Assembly: GCF_000375365.1 (NCBI RefSeq) | Contig: NZ_AQXB01000009.1 | Location: forward strand, 1-64,000 | DNA from: Corynebacterium mastitidis DSM 44356 | GTDB lineage: Bacteria > Actinomycetota > Actinomycetes > Mycobacteriales > Mycobacteriaceae | Length of the DNA stretch: 64,000 bases | Direction of reading: 5' to 3' | Shown: positions 13,966 through 23,571 of the stretch, in pieces | How positions within the stretch are numbered: position 1 is the first letter of the stretch | Layout: every line of letters begins with the position of its first letter | Notes under the pieces: model-generated | What the model was told of the DNA's origin: nothing | Seen by the model: the letters and a program-made list of their open reading frames with translations, nothing else | The model's database searches: none | Program-made: the position numbers and the translations under genes

Positions 13966-15521
13966 CAATCACCCCTACCCTGACAATCGGGGGCTACGAG
14001 ATCGCGTGTACCCCGGACAAAGCCGATACGGAACCGGTGGCGGTGCGCGGCATCAAGATCGACTGGGGCCGCGCGGAGTACCACGACGCCTCCGCGACCC
14101 CGGCCACCATGACCCTGCACCTGGTGGACGCTACTGATGAGTGGGCTACCTACATCCGCCGCAACCGAGCTGTGGGCCGCGAGGTACACCTCCAAGTGGA
14201 AAGCCGCACTGTCCGCAGCCTCGACGGCGGCAACATGTCCGGTACGACGCGCCGCCTCGTGGTATTCCGGGGGCGAGTCTCGCGGGCCACAGCGAAGATC
14301 ACCCGCGCGACGGCTGGCCACGGCACGCGGCGCTGGATCATCACCTTGGTCTGCGCGGACTCCACCGCAGCGATGGGTGGAGTGCATCCTGGGCCCTCGG
14401 AGTGGCCGACGGAGGCGATGATGGATCGCGCGCTGCGTATCCGTGGCCTCTCGGAGGTCGGCACGACCAAGATCAAGAACTTTTACTTCCGCTCGGAGTA
14501 TCACATGCTCGGCGTGTCGCCCCTCGACGTCAAGGGAAAAAGCGCGCTCCAGTTGCTCACCGAGTTCTACGGGTCGATGGCAGCGGAGACCTGGGCCTTT
14601 GACCCGGACGGCAATGTAGTAAGGCAAGTGCCGCGCCTTTCGCAGGAGATGGACGTGCGCTTGCAGTCCAGCGATGAGCAGTACGGCGGCGTCAAGCCGG
14701 CGATCGACGGTGTGCGCTTCGAAGGCGTGACGTATCCCGGTATCGGTCTCGGCGGGTGCCAGATCGCCGGCGATCCCGTGATTGAGGCCGACCCGGCCAC
14801 CGCGATTAACCGGGTGGAGGTGAACTGGAAGAACAGGGTGCGCGAATGGGACGACACCATGACCGTCCACGAGAACGTGTATCCGGGCGACGCCAGGCGC
14901 GTGTACGCCTGGGATACCTGGCTCGGGGATCAGGAGAACGTGGAGCCCTCCCAGGACGCGCTGTGGGAACGCGTGCGCGAGGAAGGACGCAGGCCCCGGC
15001 ACCCTGAGTTCACCACGCCGCCGACGCATACCTTCCCGAGCTGGGACGTCGCACGGTGGCTGCTGATGACGTGGGAGAACCCGAGGCCCGCGTTTATCAG
15101 CGGGGACGCGGCGCACCAATGGCTCATGGGATCGAATCAAGAATACGGCCCCGTGGTAGCCCCTATTGGCGGCACGCTGCATTTCGACCCACAAAAAGGT
15201 TGGTCTACAAATCTCCGCACGCATTTCATACATAATCGCCGCGAATGGAGAGAGCATGTCACCTGGAACTTAATGCGACAGGAGCGGCAAAGCACAAAAG
15301 ACATAACGGTACCGTGGATGTGGGGCGCATATAAAACCCCCGATGGAGTGGAAATACGCGACCCGGAGAAAATCCGGCTGCATGGCAGTATGCCAAATCG
15401 GGACTTGGAGTGGGGCGAGCCAGGGCCCGAAACCGGGTATCGCTTCCACACCTCCGTGACCTGGGATGACATGCGCCATATCAACGCGACCGGCGCGCAA
15501 ATTAAGGATGTGTACAGATGA
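13956..15521 (+). CDS. Minor tail protein
   Basis: 521 residues, starting in the tape measure stop region. It is rich in Trp and charged residues ([20 protein letters not shown] near the start, [18 protein letters not shown] in the middle). Position after the tape measure suggests a distal-tail or tail-hub protein. It appears to replace both usual baseplate genes, since only one protein lies between tape measure and fibre. No catalytic motif recognised. Confidence 0.7.
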   Translation: MGVAITPTLTIGGYEIACTPDKADTEPVAVRGIKIDWGRAEYHDASATPATMTLHLVDATDEWATYIRRNRAVGREVHLQVESRTVRSLDGGNMSGTTRRLVVFRGRVSRATAKITRATAGHGTRRWIITLVCADSTAAMGGVHPGPSEWPTEAMMDRALRIRGLSEVGTTKIKNFYFRSEYHMLGVSPLDVKGKSALQLLTEFYGSMAAETWAFDPDGNVVRQVPRLSQEMDVRLQSSDEQYGGVKPAIDGVRFEGVTYPGIGLGGCQIAGDPVIEADPATAINRVEVNWKNRVREWDDTMTVHENVYPGDARRVYAWDTWLGDQENVEPSQDALWERVREEGRRPRHPEFTTPPTHTFPSWDVARWLLMTWENPRPAFISGDAAHQWLMGSNQEYGPVVAPIGGTLHFDPQKGWSTNLRTHFIHNRREWREHVTWNLMRQERQSTKDITVPWMWGAYKTPDGVEIRDPEKIRLHGSMPNRDLEWGEPGPETGYRFHTSVTWDDMRHINATGAQIKDVYR

Positions 15522-16777
15522 CCGGATATACCAAGAACCACCGTATTCCCTACCCGACCTCGGGTGATCCGATCCACCGTGGGGCCGCTCAGATGCAGGC
15601 GATGGCTGAGCGTATCGACGTCCTTGATCTGGGCGGGGCTGGCCAGACTGGCCCTGCCGGTCCGCAGGGTGCTAAGGGCGCGACCGGCTCCCGGGGCGCG
15701 ACCGGCCCGGCAGGCCAGCGCGGTGCGACCGGGCCCGCAGGCCCCCAAGGCCCACAGGGCGACCCTGCCTCGACATTCACGCTCGATAAAGAGGTGATTG
15801 ACGTCACGGATACCGCTACTATCGCGTACGTCGGCACTGTCAAAGAGAGAATTGTTCTTACTCGAATTGGGCCAATGGTGCAGTTGTCCATTGGGAAAAT
15901 ATCAATTCCCAGGGATCAGCAGTTTGTCGCTACAATGCTAAGAAATGTGGTACCGGCAAATCTTCGCCCTAGACAAAGCGCTTCCGGTGTACTTAAAGGA
16001 GTGGCCAACTCGCGGTATTGTCATGCGATAGTGGATACTAATGGGGGACTCCGGTTAAGTGACGCTAATCGGAATACCGAGTACGAGGGCGCGCTGACGT
16101 GGGTTGTGGACGTCCCTGTGGCGGCTCCGACCGGCCCGGCAGGTCCGCGCGGCGCGACTGGCGCAACCGGCCCCGCAGGCCCCAAGGGCGATACGGGAGC
16201 GACCGGCCCGCGCGGTGACACCGGCTCGCAAGGCCCGCGCGGCTCGACGGGGGCCACGGGGCCTCGCGGACCAGAAGGCCGCCAAGGGCCGCCCGGCCCG
16301 CGCGGCCCGGCCATAGAGTTACCCGAGTGGAGCCAGACCGGGATCAACTTGATAGCGGACGGCAACCGCAACTTGAACCTCGGCCGAGGTGGTCGATTCC
16401 GCTTCCAGTGGCGCGTTCTATGGGGCATTTTTGAGCTGCACTACCGAGTGCTGTGGGGCCGCGACGCGATCACCCCTGGCGGGCCGCTGCGTATGCGCTT
16501 GCCAGTCACGCCTGCCGAGGGATTCGAGGGCATGGGGTCCGGCTCCTACTACCTCAATCAGGGCGAACTGTGGTCTATGGACTGCAAGCCGCACGTCAAG
16601 CCCGGCACGAATGAGGTGCGGTTCCTGGTACCCGTCAACGGCGATAAGAGCACGCTGAAGTACATGCGGGTCCACGACGGATCCTCACGCTTTGGAACCG
16701 GCATACCCGCGAATCCCGACTTCCGCATAGACCAGGAATGGTCCAGCCTCCAAGGAAGCATTAGCTTTCCGGTCTAG
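15518..16777 (+). CDS. Collagen-like tail fibre, probable receptor-binding protein
   Basis: 419 residues. The N-terminus [20 protein letters not shown] should attach to the tail. Two collagen-like Gly-X-Y blocks follow (residues about 44-82 and 206-264), separated by a beta-rich domain of about 120 residues, and a C-terminal domain of 155 residues ends the protein. Collagen blocks give trimeric rods in phage fibres. The C-terminal domain likely binds the cell surface. Its stop is convergent with the integrase stop, sharing four bases. Confidence 0.8.
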   Translation: MTGYTKNHRIPYPTSGDPIHRGAAQMQAMAERIDVLDLGGAGQTGPAGPQGAKGATGSRGATGPAGQRGATGPAGPQGPQGDPASTFTLDKEVIDVTDTATIAYVGTVKERIVLTRIGPMVQLSIGKISIPRDQQFVATMLRNVVPANLRPRQSASGVLKGVANSRYCHAIVDTNGGLRLSDANRNTEYEGALTWVVDVPVAAPTGPAGPRGATGATGPAGPKGDTGATGPRGDTGSQGPRGSTGATGPRGPEGRQGPPGPRGPAIELPEWSQTGINLIADGNRNLNLGRGGRFRFQWRVLWGIFELHYRVLWGRDAITPGGPLRMRLPVTPAEGFEGMGSGSYYLNQGELWSMDCKPHVKPGTNEVRFLVPVNGDKSTLKYMRVHDGSSRFGTGIPANPDFRIDQEWSSLQGSISFPV

Positions 16778-17601
16778 GAGGCGATACGCCACGCCGCCGT
16801 GGCTGCCGCGTAGGAACTCTGCCCGCTCACAGCAGCGTAGACCTGGGTCGTGGAGACCGTGGCGTGCCCAAGGAGCATCTGCACCGCACGCAGGTCGTGC
16901 GAGTCGCTGTAGGCCACCGTAGCGTAGCGATGCCTGAGCTTGTGTGGCGTGTACCCCGTCGGCAGGTACCGGGAGATGCGCTTGCCCAGATACCCCGGAG
17001 AGATGTGCCCGTCCTGCCCGCCGGGGAATACCCACCCGCCGCGCGCTGCGATCTTGCGCGCCAGGTGCGGCGGGCAGGGTACCAGTCGCTCGTGCCCGCC
17101 TTTCCCCACTACCCGCAGGCACCACCCCTGCCCCACCGGCTCGACGTCACAGGCGCGCACCTGAGCACACTCTGTACGCCGCAGCCCGCAGGTTGCCATG
17201 ATCTCGATGGCGAGCTGGATGTGCGGCGGCGCTGACCTAATGGCCTCCATGATGTAGACGTCCGGCACCGGCTTAGGCACCGCACGCGGGAGCTGTACCG
17301 GCGGCAGTTCCTCCGTGACGTCCTCGGACACGTAGCCCTCGGTGTACATCCAGCGCCAGAACAGGCGCAGCGACTCGCGCGCCGAACGCCGCCCCTGCGG
17401 TCCCCAGGATTGCTCGGCCAACCACTTGACTACATCCCGCCGCCTGATCTGACGTACCGGTTTACCCACTGCTTCTATGCAGCGTCGCGCATGGGACAAG
17501 CGAAGCGAAATGGTCCCCTTCGCTCGCCCCGCCGCTTCTAGTTCCGCGCGCCACCCCCGGAGGATTTCTTGGTTCTCAACCATGAGCCCAATGTTACCCA
17601 T
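16774..17601 (-). CDS. int: Tyrosine site-specific integrase
   Basis: 275 residues. Catalytic residues are all present: R141 in GLRRTE, K167 in GKGGHER, H220 and R223 in TPHKLRH, H246 in [10 protein letters not shown] and Tyr255 in QVYA. The N-terminal 100 residues form a SAM-like core-binding domain; there is no separate arm-binding domain visible, so it is short for the family. The start at 17601 has no clear ribosome binding site, and ATG 17583 is an alternative. The gene lies 53 bases inside attR. In the excised phage it would follow the repressor by about 30 bases on the same strand. The C-terminus is WRIAS. Confidence 0.93.
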   Translation of the reverse strand: MGNIGLMVENQEILRGWRAELEAAGRAKGTISLRLSHARRCIEAVGKPVRQIRRRDVVKWLAEQSWGPQGRRSARESLRLFWRWMYTEGYVSEDVTEELPPVQLPRAVPKPVPDVYIMEAIRSAPPHIQLAIEIMATCGLRRTECAQVRACDVEPVGQGWCLRVVGKGGHERLVPCPPHLARKIAARGGWVFPGGQDGHISPGYLGKRISRYLPTGYTPHKLRHRYATVAYSDSHDLRAVQMLLGHATVSTTQVYAAVSGQSSYAAATAAWRIAS

Positions 17602-17654
17602 GTTACTGATGTGACTAATGATTTCTTGCAGCTCACGCAGCGATTAGCTCCAAG

Positions 17655-17727
17655 CAGTGGGTTCGGGGTTCGAGTCCCTGATGGCGCACCGCTTCACCCC
17701 CACCGGGATTACCCCCGGTGGGGGTTT
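17655..17727 (+). other. attR core
   Basis: Identical to 766-838. To its left, 17641-17654 still looks like a scrambled tRNA (GATTAGCTCCAAG), which is phage DNA. To its right host sequence resumes with the tail of the terminator. Confidence 0.95.
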
Positions 17728-17728
17728 T
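17697..17728 (+). terminator. Second copy of the tRNA-Lys terminator, inside attR
   Basis: Same 11-bp stem as at 808-835, followed by TTTTCTT. It faces the convergent glutaminase gene and may keep transcripts from crossing between phage and host. Confidence 0.7.
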
Positions 17729-17729
17729 C

Positions 17730-18985
17730 TTATCCCTCCACGCGCGGCGCGCGGGTGCCGTCGGAGAGCACGAGGTCGCGCAGGCGCCTCTCCGGGTCGC
17801 GGAGCGCGATCTCGTACCCGGCGCGCCGCATACGCAGCAGCGAGGCCGCCAGGAGCCTGCGGCCCGTGCGGTCCACGCGCACCACCCGCGTCACGTCGAT
17901 CACGAGCCTGCTGGCGCTGAAGTCCCGCGCGCAGATCTCGTGAAGGATGGACTCCGCCGCGGAGAAGTTGATCATCCCCTGGAGCACGATCACGGTATCC
18001 TCCCCCTGCTCCTTGATGGAGCGCACGGCGTGCACCCCCACCGGGACGGGGTTCATCAGGTGCAGGCCCATCTGCTCGGAGAGCCTCTCGAAGATCATGG
18101 TGCCGCGCACGCTGTTGCCCTCCGCGTCCAGACGCGGGGAGAACGTGGCCAGGCCGAGCTGCCCCGGCAGCGTTCCGATGAGCCCGCCGGAGACCCCGGA
18201 CTTCGCCGGTATGCCCACGCGCGCGCCATCCAGCGGCCCGCGCCGTCGTACATGCCCGCCGAGCTCATCACGGCCATCGTCAGGCGGCACACGTCCGGGT
18301 CGAGCACGCGCTCCCCCGTCACCGGCTGCACGCCGCCGTTGCCGAGGGTGGCCACCATCGCGGCGAGGTCCCTGGCGGTGGTCTCGATGGCGCACTGCCG
18401 GGTGTAGCTGAGCACCGCGTCGTGGGCGGCGTCCCGGATCACCCCGTAGCTGCGCAGCATGTGCGCGATGGAGAGGTTGCGGTCGGCGTGATCCAGCTCG
18501 GAGTAGCACAGGGACTCGTTAAAGCCCAGCTCCCGACCCGCCAGGCGGCTCATCAGGCCCCTGATGACCTCCACGCGATCCTCCACGGAGGATTCCTCGC
18601 CGTTGATGAGCTGATTGACCGCGATGGCCCCGGCGTTAATCATGGGGTTCATCGGGCGATTGGATTCCTCGTCGAGGGACAGCTCGTTGAATGCCTCGCC
18701 GGAGGGCTCCATGCCCACGGTGGACATCACGGCGTCGATCCCGCGATCCTGCAGCGCGAGGGCGTAGACGAAGGGCTTTGAGATGGATTGCAGGGTGAAG
18801 GGGACGTCGCAGTCGCCCGCGGCGTAGACGCGCCCGGAGACCATGCACATGGCCACGCCCAGGGGGTTGGGGTCCGCGCTGGCCAGCTCGGGGATGTAGT
18901 CCGCCACCTGGCCGGACTCCTCCTCGCGCACCGTCTCCAGCAGCGCCGTGAGGTACTGGGGTATGGGGGAAGTGATTTCTCGCAC
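17730..18985 (-). pseudogene. glsA: Glutaminase with C-terminal STAS domain, frameshifted
   Basis: The 5' part (18985 to about 18226) encodes a glutaminase with the Ser-X-X-Lys catalytic pair S67/K70 (QSISKPFVYA), NPMINAGAI and SLCYSELDHADRN. The frame breaks in a GC dinucleotide tract at 18218-18226. The rest (VGIPAKSGVSGGLIGTLPGQ and on) continues in another frame through a STAS domain (LVIDVTRVVRVDRTGRRLL) to 17730. Removing two bases from the tract restores MARVGIPAKSG. Unrepaired, the product is 296 residues with a foreign tail and lacks the conserved AKSG segment and the STAS domain. Could be true inactivation, strand slippage, or a sequencing error. Confidence 0.85.
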
Positions 18986-19085
18986 GGGCCCAGGCTACCC
19001 ATCCCCCGGCTCCCCGCTTCGGGTCCCCTCGCTCCCCGCAGGGCCGAAAAGATTTTGGCGCTTGAATATGCCATAATACTTATCT

Positions 19086-19667
19086 GTGAAGGCCTTGGTA
19101 ATCGTAGATGTCCAGAACGACTTTTGTGCTCTCGGCCCGCTTGCCACCGCCGACGGCGACATCGCCGCCGACAGCATCCGCTCCCTCCTCGAATGCGAGG
19201 AGACGATGAGCGACTACGCGCACGTGGTGGCCACCCAGGACTGGCACATCGACCCGGGCGATCACTTCTCCGACGCCCCCGACTTCATCGACACCTGGCC
19301 CCCGCACTGCCGGGCAGGAACCCCGGGCGCCGCGATCCACCCGGCGGTTCCCCTGGACCCCATCGAGGCCTTCTTCCTCAAGGGAAACTACAGCGTGGCC
19401 TACTCCGGCTTCGAGGGGTTCGCCGAGGGCACCTCCCTCGCCGAGTGGCTGCGCCAGCGCTCCGTGACCGCCATCGACGTGGTGGGCATCGCCACCGACT
19501 ACTGCGTGCGCGCCACCGTCCTGGACGGCCTCAAGGAGAACTTCGACGTGCGGGTGCTCTCCTACTACTGCTCCCCCGTGGACCCCAACCGAGGGCAGGC
19601 CGCCCTCGACGAGGTCGAGCTGGCCGGGGCCACCGTGGTGAACACCCCGCTTGGGGGCTGCTCCTAA
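19086..19667 (+). CDS. pncA: Nicotinamidase
   Basis: 193 residues from GTG 19086. The catalytic triad is D8 (VIVDVQNDF), K99 (FFLKGNY) and C140 (ATDYCVRAT); metal ligands are D52, H54 and H60 (TQDWHIDPGDH). It hydrolyses nicotinamide to nicotinate, which pncB, also in this window, feeds back to NAD. Divergent from the glutaminase gene. A cis-peptide motif GIATDY precedes the nucleophile. Confidence 0.94.
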   Translation: MKALVIVDVQNDFCALGPLATADGDIAADSIRSLLECEETMSDYAHVVATQDWHIDPGDHFSDAPDFIDTWPPHCRAGTPGAAIHPAVPLDPIEAFFLKGNYSVAYSGFEGFAEGTSLAEWLRQRSVTAIDVVGIATDYCVRATVLDGLKENFDVRVLSYYCSPVDPNRGQAALDEVELAGATVVNTPLGGCS

Positions 19668-19700
19668 GACCCCGGCGAGGCCGCCGACCCCGCGCGGGCG

Positions 19701-20558
19701 CTACGCGCAGCCGAGCCGGGGCGGCAGCGCCCGCGCCGCCTCCGTGAGCAGCCGCTGTGCGGACTCGTAGGAGCCGTCGGAGGGCCGGGCCGCCAGGGCC
19801 ACCGCCACGATCCCGCAGGGGGTCTCCTTCACCCCGACCTGCCTGGCGGTGTAGCGGCCCTCCTCGTCGGGCCCCCACCCGCCCTTAAAGCGCATTCCCT
19901 CGACGGCGCCCAGCCCATAGGACTGCTCCGGGGCCACCTCCCCCATCGCGTCGAGCACCGGGCCCGCGCCCGCCAGCCCCGGCAGCGCCCGCGCGAAGGC
20001 AGCCTGGTCCTCCAGGCTCCACGCGGTCTGGCCGAAGCTCGACAGGCCCGGCCGCAGCACCCGCGTCTCCACCCGCGTGCGCTCGTCGCCGCCGTCCGCG
20101 AGCACCCGCTGCACCGCGCGCCCCGCCTCCTCCGGGGAACCCAGGGCCGCCCAGAGGCGCGCGGCGGCCTCGTTGTCGGAGACGCGTATCGCCGCCCGGA
20201 CGTCGGCGGCCACCTGGGCATCCTCGGGGAAGGCCCGCAGCGCGGCGATGGCGAGGGGGATCTTGGAGGTGGACCACGCGGGCCCCTCCTCCAGCTCGCC
20301 CGCCGAGGCCACGCCCGACTCCCCCGCCAGGACCACGGCGGTGCCGGGCGGGGCGGAGAGCACCGGCAGGGCGGCGGCGCCCGAGGCACCCTCCGAGGAC
20401 TCCTCCGAGTCAGTGGGCGCGGCGGGGTGCGAGGAGGCGGTCTGCGGCGCGGGAGCGGTCGATCCGGCCTCGCCTGCTGGGTCTACCTCCCCGATGGTGC
20501 AGGCGGCCAGAACGAGGCCGCACAGCGAGGCGACGCAGGCGCAAAGGTTCCTCGTCAT
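19701..20558 (-). CDS. Lipoprotein serine hydrolase, beta-lactamase/PBP-like
   Basis: 285 residues. A signal peptide ends in lipobox LAAC (C20). After a Ser/Pro-rich linker the three penicillin-recognising motifs appear: S96-T-S-K99, SDN at 127-129, and K225-G-G. This is the fold of class A beta-lactamases, but the protein is short and its real substrate is unknown. It shares a four-base ATGA overlap with the upstream gene, so the two are probably one operon. Confidence 0.75.
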   Translation of the reverse strand: MTRNLCACVASLCGLVLAACTIGEVDPAGEAGSTAPAPQTASSHPAAPTDSEESSEGASGAAALPVLSAPPGTAVVLAGESGVASAGELEEGPAWSTSKIPLAIAALRAFPEDAQVAADVRAAIRVSDNEAAARLWAALGSPEEAGRAVQRVLADGGDERTRVETRVLRPGLSSFGQTAWSLEDQAAFARALPGLAGAGPVLDAMGEVAPEQSYGLGAVEGMRFKGGWGPDEEGRYTARQVGVKETPCGIVAVALAARPSDGSYESAQRLLTEAARALPPRLGCA

Positions 20559-21376
20559 GCGATGTACACATTCGCGTTGTTGCCGCCGGTGCAGTGGATG
20601 TACTCGCCGGTATCCCGGCAGGTCATCTCGTAGCTGCGCTGCGTGGCGGGGCTATAGGCGCGCACGGTCTGATCCGTCTGCCCGGTCTCCTGGTAGGCCT
20701 TCCACCACTCCTGGCGCACCACCTGGGCAAAGTCGTCGCTCGTGGCCCCGGAGGACCACACCTGGCTAAAGCTGCCCGCCGAGCGCCCCGAGCGGGCCGC
20801 CGAGTTCACCGGGCTGGCCGCCTCCGGCAGGTCCGGGTCCGTGGGGCGCGCCGCGCTGGTGGGCTCGCTCGTGGGGGCCGGGGTGCTCGTAGAAGGCTGC
20901 GCGCTCGCGGGGCTCGTGCTGCTCGGGGAGGGGCTGCTCGTGCTCGTGGGGCGATCGCTGGTGGGCGGCGCGCTGCTGGGGGTGGTGGGGCGCGGGGGCA
21001 CCGAGCGCGCGGTGGTGCGCACGGTGCTCGTGACGGTGGTGGTGGAGCTGGTCGAGGTCTCGGCCACCGCGGGCGCCTCGCCCTCCTCCTCGCCCCGGGA
21101 GGAAAAGAGGAAGATCCACGCCACCGCCCCCACCACCACGAGGATGATGAGCATGGCGGCAATAGCCACCACCATGCTGGCGTTGCTGCTCTCGTAGCGG
21201 GGGCGGCGCGGGGCATCGGCCTCGGGATCGTAGGCCCCCACGGACACGGGGTCGGCCTTCGGCTCGCGCCCGGGGGACACGCGCGGGGCGGGCTCCTCCG
21301 CCCACCCCGGCCCGCCCTGCACGGGGATCTCCCGGGTGATCGGTTCGCGGTCCTCGCCGCCGGGTTGGCTGTTCAT
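20555..21376 (-). CDS. Membrane-anchored secreted protein with Ser/Thr/Pro linker
   Basis: About 273 residues from ATG 21376 (MNSQPGGEDREP); an earlier in-frame start at 21394 is less likely. A cytosolic acidic and Pro-rich segment is followed by one membrane span (SMVVAIAAMLIILVVVGAVA), a long linker of Ser, Thr and Pro (about 115-200), and a C-terminal domain with a Cys pair (MTCRDTGEYIHCTGG). Coupled to the serine hydrolase gene. No enzymatic motif seen. Confidence 0.7.
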   Translation of the reverse strand: MNSQPGGEDREPITREIPVQGGPGWAEEPAPRVSPGREPKADPVSVGAYDPEADAPRRPRYESSNASMVVAIAAMLIILVVVGAVAWIFLFSSRGEEEGEAPAVAETSTSSTTTVTSTVRTTARSVPPRPTTPSSAPPTSDRPTSTSSPSPSSTSPASAQPSTSTPAPTSEPTSAARPTDPDLPEAASPVNSAARSGRSAGSFSQVWSSGATSDDFAQVVRQEWWKAYQETGQTDQTVRAYSPATQRSYEMTCRDTGEYIHCTGGNNANVYIA

Positions 21377-21489
21377 GCGCCTATGCTGCCACACCTAACT
21401 CCTGGGCTAAAAAGCCGCACCCGGCGCCACCCCCGCCTCTTTTTTAGGGGCTTGTCCTCGATCGCCTCGCCGCGCGGCCCGGCTCCCCG

Positions 21490-21768
21490 CTAGTCGCGCC
21501 CGGCCAGCAGGCGCTGCAGCTCCTTGATGTCCTTGTTCTTCTTGCGGTTGCGCACCACCGTGACCAGGATGGCCGTGGCGAACACCGCGCCCACGGCGGC
21601 CAGGATCTTCTGGGTCTGCGGGTCCTGCAGCTTGGCGGTGGCCTCGCGCTTGGCGTCGTCCACGAGGTTCTGCGGCTTGCTGCGATCCGCCAACTGATCC
21701 AGGGTGCTGGCCAACTGGCGGCGGGTGCGCTCAATGTCCCGCTGAATGTCCTCTATATTGCGTGCCAC
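21490..21768 (-). CDS. DUF3618 family membrane protein
   Basis: 92 residues: MARNIEDIQRDIERTRRQLA with LDQLADRSKPQNLVDDAK is the DUF3618 signature, followed by one membrane span (ILAAVGAVFATAILVTVV) and a basic tail. Conserved in mycolic-acid bacteria; function unknown. It may act in envelope organisation. Confidence 0.8.
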   Translation of the reverse strand: MARNIEDIQRDIERTRRQLASTLDQLADRSKPQNLVDDAKREATAKLQDPQTQKILAAVGAVFATAILVTVVRNRKKNKDIKELQRLLAGRD

Positions 21769-21944
21769 GTTTTATCTCCCAACAAAAGGTGCGTCGTCGT
21801 CATCGCGGCCCCAGGGCCGCGTCGCCTGCCTCGGGGCGCCGAGGTCCCTCTCCCCTCCCCGGGGCGCGCCGTGCGGCGCGCGGCACCGGAATGCCGGAGG
21901 AACGCCCTCGGCGCCCTTACTCCGCATTATTCTAGCCTGCCGGA

Positions 21945-22760
21945 TCAATCCGCCGCAGCGGACGCGCGCCACGCCCGGGCGGCGAGGAGCCCCGCCCCGC
22001 TGAGCAGCAGCACCACGAGCAGCACGGCCCAGTCGGAGACCCCCTCGGTGTGCCGGATCACCCAGTTCTCCATCTCCGCCTGGCGGCTGACCCCCACGAG
22101 GCCGCTCAGGCTGGTGGTGCCGCCGGTGAGCCACATGAGCACCCCCACCGCGATGGTCAGAACGCCGCCGATGACGTTGTTCCAGGAATTACTCCAGCGG
22201 CCCACGCGTACCCCGCGCGGGCGCACCAAGGTCTGCACGGCGGGCAGGCGGGACCACAGCAGGCTGAGCACCAGCAGCGGAACCACCATGCCCAAGGCAA
22301 AGACCAGCATGGTGATCCCGCCCAGCACCGCGTTGCCGCTCACCGCCGCCATCGTGAGCACCATGCCCAGCAGCGGACCGGCGCACACCCCCGCCAGGCC
22401 GTAGATCGTCCCCAGCACGTACACGGCGGCCAGGGAGCTGCCCCCGGCGGCACCGGTCTGGCCCGGCAGCGGGATCTCGATGCCCAGCAGCATGACGAGC
22501 CCCAGGGCGATCACCACGAGGGAGCCGCCCATCACAAAGGTCTCCCGGTGCTCGCTCACCAGCGCCCCCACGGAGCCCGCCAGCACGCCCATCGGCAGCA
22601 GGGTGGTAATCAGACCCACGTAGAACACCCCGGTGCTGGTGACCAGGGACGCCGGGCGGGAAAAGGCGTAGGAGAAAAAGGCCGGTAACAGCATGGCGGA
22701 GCACGGGCTGAGCAGAGTCAGCGCCCCGCCGAGGAAGGCTCCCAGCAGGCTCAGTTCCAC
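21945..22760 (-). CDS. CcdA-like thiol-disulfide membrane transporter
   Basis: 271 residues, about six to seven membrane spans. The motifs LLSPCSAMLLPAFFSYAF and GLAGVCAGPLLG hold the two conserved cysteines of the CcdA/DsbD core, which carries electrons across the membrane. The downstream partner gene starts four bases after the DsbA-like gene ends, in the same operon. It likely reduces the extracytoplasmic thioredoxin encoded beside it. Confidence 0.82.
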   Translation of the reverse strand: MELSLLGAFLGGALTLLSPCSAMLLPAFFSYAFSRPASLVTSTGVFYVGLITTLLPMGVLAGSVGALVSEHRETFVMGGSLVVIALGLVMLLGIEIPLPGQTGAAGGSSLAAVYVLGTIYGLAGVCAGPLLGMVLTMAAVSGNAVLGGITMLVFALGMVVPLLVLSLLWSRLPAVQTLVRPRGVRVGRWSNSWNNVIGGVLTIAVGVLMWLTGGTTSLSGLVGVSRQAEMENWVIRHTEGVSDWAVLLVVLLLSGAGLLAARAWRASAAAD

Positions 22761-22763
22761 GGT

Positions 22764-23528
22764 CTAGCTGGCCTCCTCGATCGCCTGATCCAGGAACTCC
22801 CGAAAGTTCTCCAGCGACTGTGCCCCGGCGATCACGTTGCCGCCCACCGCGAAGAACGGCACGCCCTGCACGCCCCACTGGCGCGCCTCCTCCGTCTCCG
22901 CCTGGGCCTCGTCCACGAGCTGAGGGTCGGTCATGTCCGCCTTGAACTGCTCCATGTCCGGCACGCCCACCTCCTTAGCGATCTCGATCAGCTCCTCGTC
23001 CGGCAGGTCCGGGTGGCCGCTCTCCGGGGCGCGCGCGTACACCGCGCGCAGGTAGTCCACGTACTTGTCCTGCCTGCCCGCGGCGCGGGCCGCCGCGGAG
23101 GCGGTGGCGGAGCGCTCACCGAAGTACACCACGTCGCGGAACTCAATGCGCACCTTGCCGGTGTCCACGTACTCCTCCTTCAGCGTGGGCAGGATCTCCC
23201 GGGAGAACAGCGCGCAGAAGGGGCAGCGCAGGTCGGTCCACTCCACCAGCACCACCGGGGCGTCCACGTCGCCCAGGGCGCGGGGATCGTTTGCCTCACG
23301 GCGCTCGATCAGGGACTTGATATGCGCGTCCGGATCGCTGGCCGCGTCGGCGCTCTGCGTCCCCGAGGCGCCTGCGGCCGCGTTGTCCCCGGCGGAGTCC
23401 TTGTTCACGAGCTGCGCGATGAGCACCACGACCAGGAAGATCGCGATCACCGCCAGCGCGATGTAAAAGGGCGCGGTTCGGTACCACGGGCGGTGTGGGT
23501 TGACGTAGGTATCGAATCGAGTCTTCAC
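22764..23528 (-). CDS. Membrane-anchored DsbA-like thioredoxin-fold protein
   Basis: 254 residues. One N-terminal membrane anchor (about 20-41), a spacer, then a DsbA-type thioredoxin domain with active site C102-P-F-C105 (TDLRCPFCALFSRE) and cis-Pro region GVPFFAVGGNVIAG. It precedes the CcdA-like gene. It should make or rearrange disulfides in secreted proteins. Confidence 0.85.
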   Translation of the reverse strand: MKTRFDTYVNPHRPWYRTAPFYIALAVIAIFLVVVLIAQLVNKDSAGDNAAAGASGTQSADAASDPDAHIKSLIERREANDPRALGDVDAPVVLVEWTDLRCPFCALFSREILPTLKEEYVDTGKVRIEFRDVVYFGERSATASAAARAAGRQDKYVDYLRAVYARAPESGHPDLPDEELIEIAKEVGVPDMEQFKADMTDPQLVDEAQAETEEARQWGVQGVPFFAVGGNVIAGAQSLENFREFLDQAIEEAS

Positions 23529-23571
23529 ACCACGCAGGATACAAGACGCCCGGGACCGCTATGGTGGTGCC

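Larger units (their letters stand above)
766..17654. mobile_element. Prophage of 16.9 kb (siphovirus-type) integrated in tRNA-Lys
   Basis: It is bounded by 73-bp perfect direct repeats at 766-838 and 17655-17727 that carry the tRNA-Lys 3' end. A tyrosine integrase sits directly inside the right repeat and a repressor across the left one. In between lie a full set of HK97-type head genes, a lysis cassette and a tail module with one tape measure protein. No replication or recombination gene (helicase, primase, polymerase, RecT, Exo) is visible. All structural genes run on the plus strand, tightly packed and often overlapping by 1-10 bases. It looks intact rather than decayed: no stop or frameshift was seen in any recognisable virion gene except the programmed tail chaperone site. 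Confidence 0.95.

Noticed and set aside
15643-16315. Short repeats that could suggest a CRISPR array
   Set aside because: They are the Gly-X-Y codons of the collagen-like fibre; no constant repeat with variable spacers.
18218-18226. Programmed frameshift in the glutaminase gene
   Set aside because: No slippery heptamer; a GC dinucleotide tract points to slippage or a sequencing error instead.
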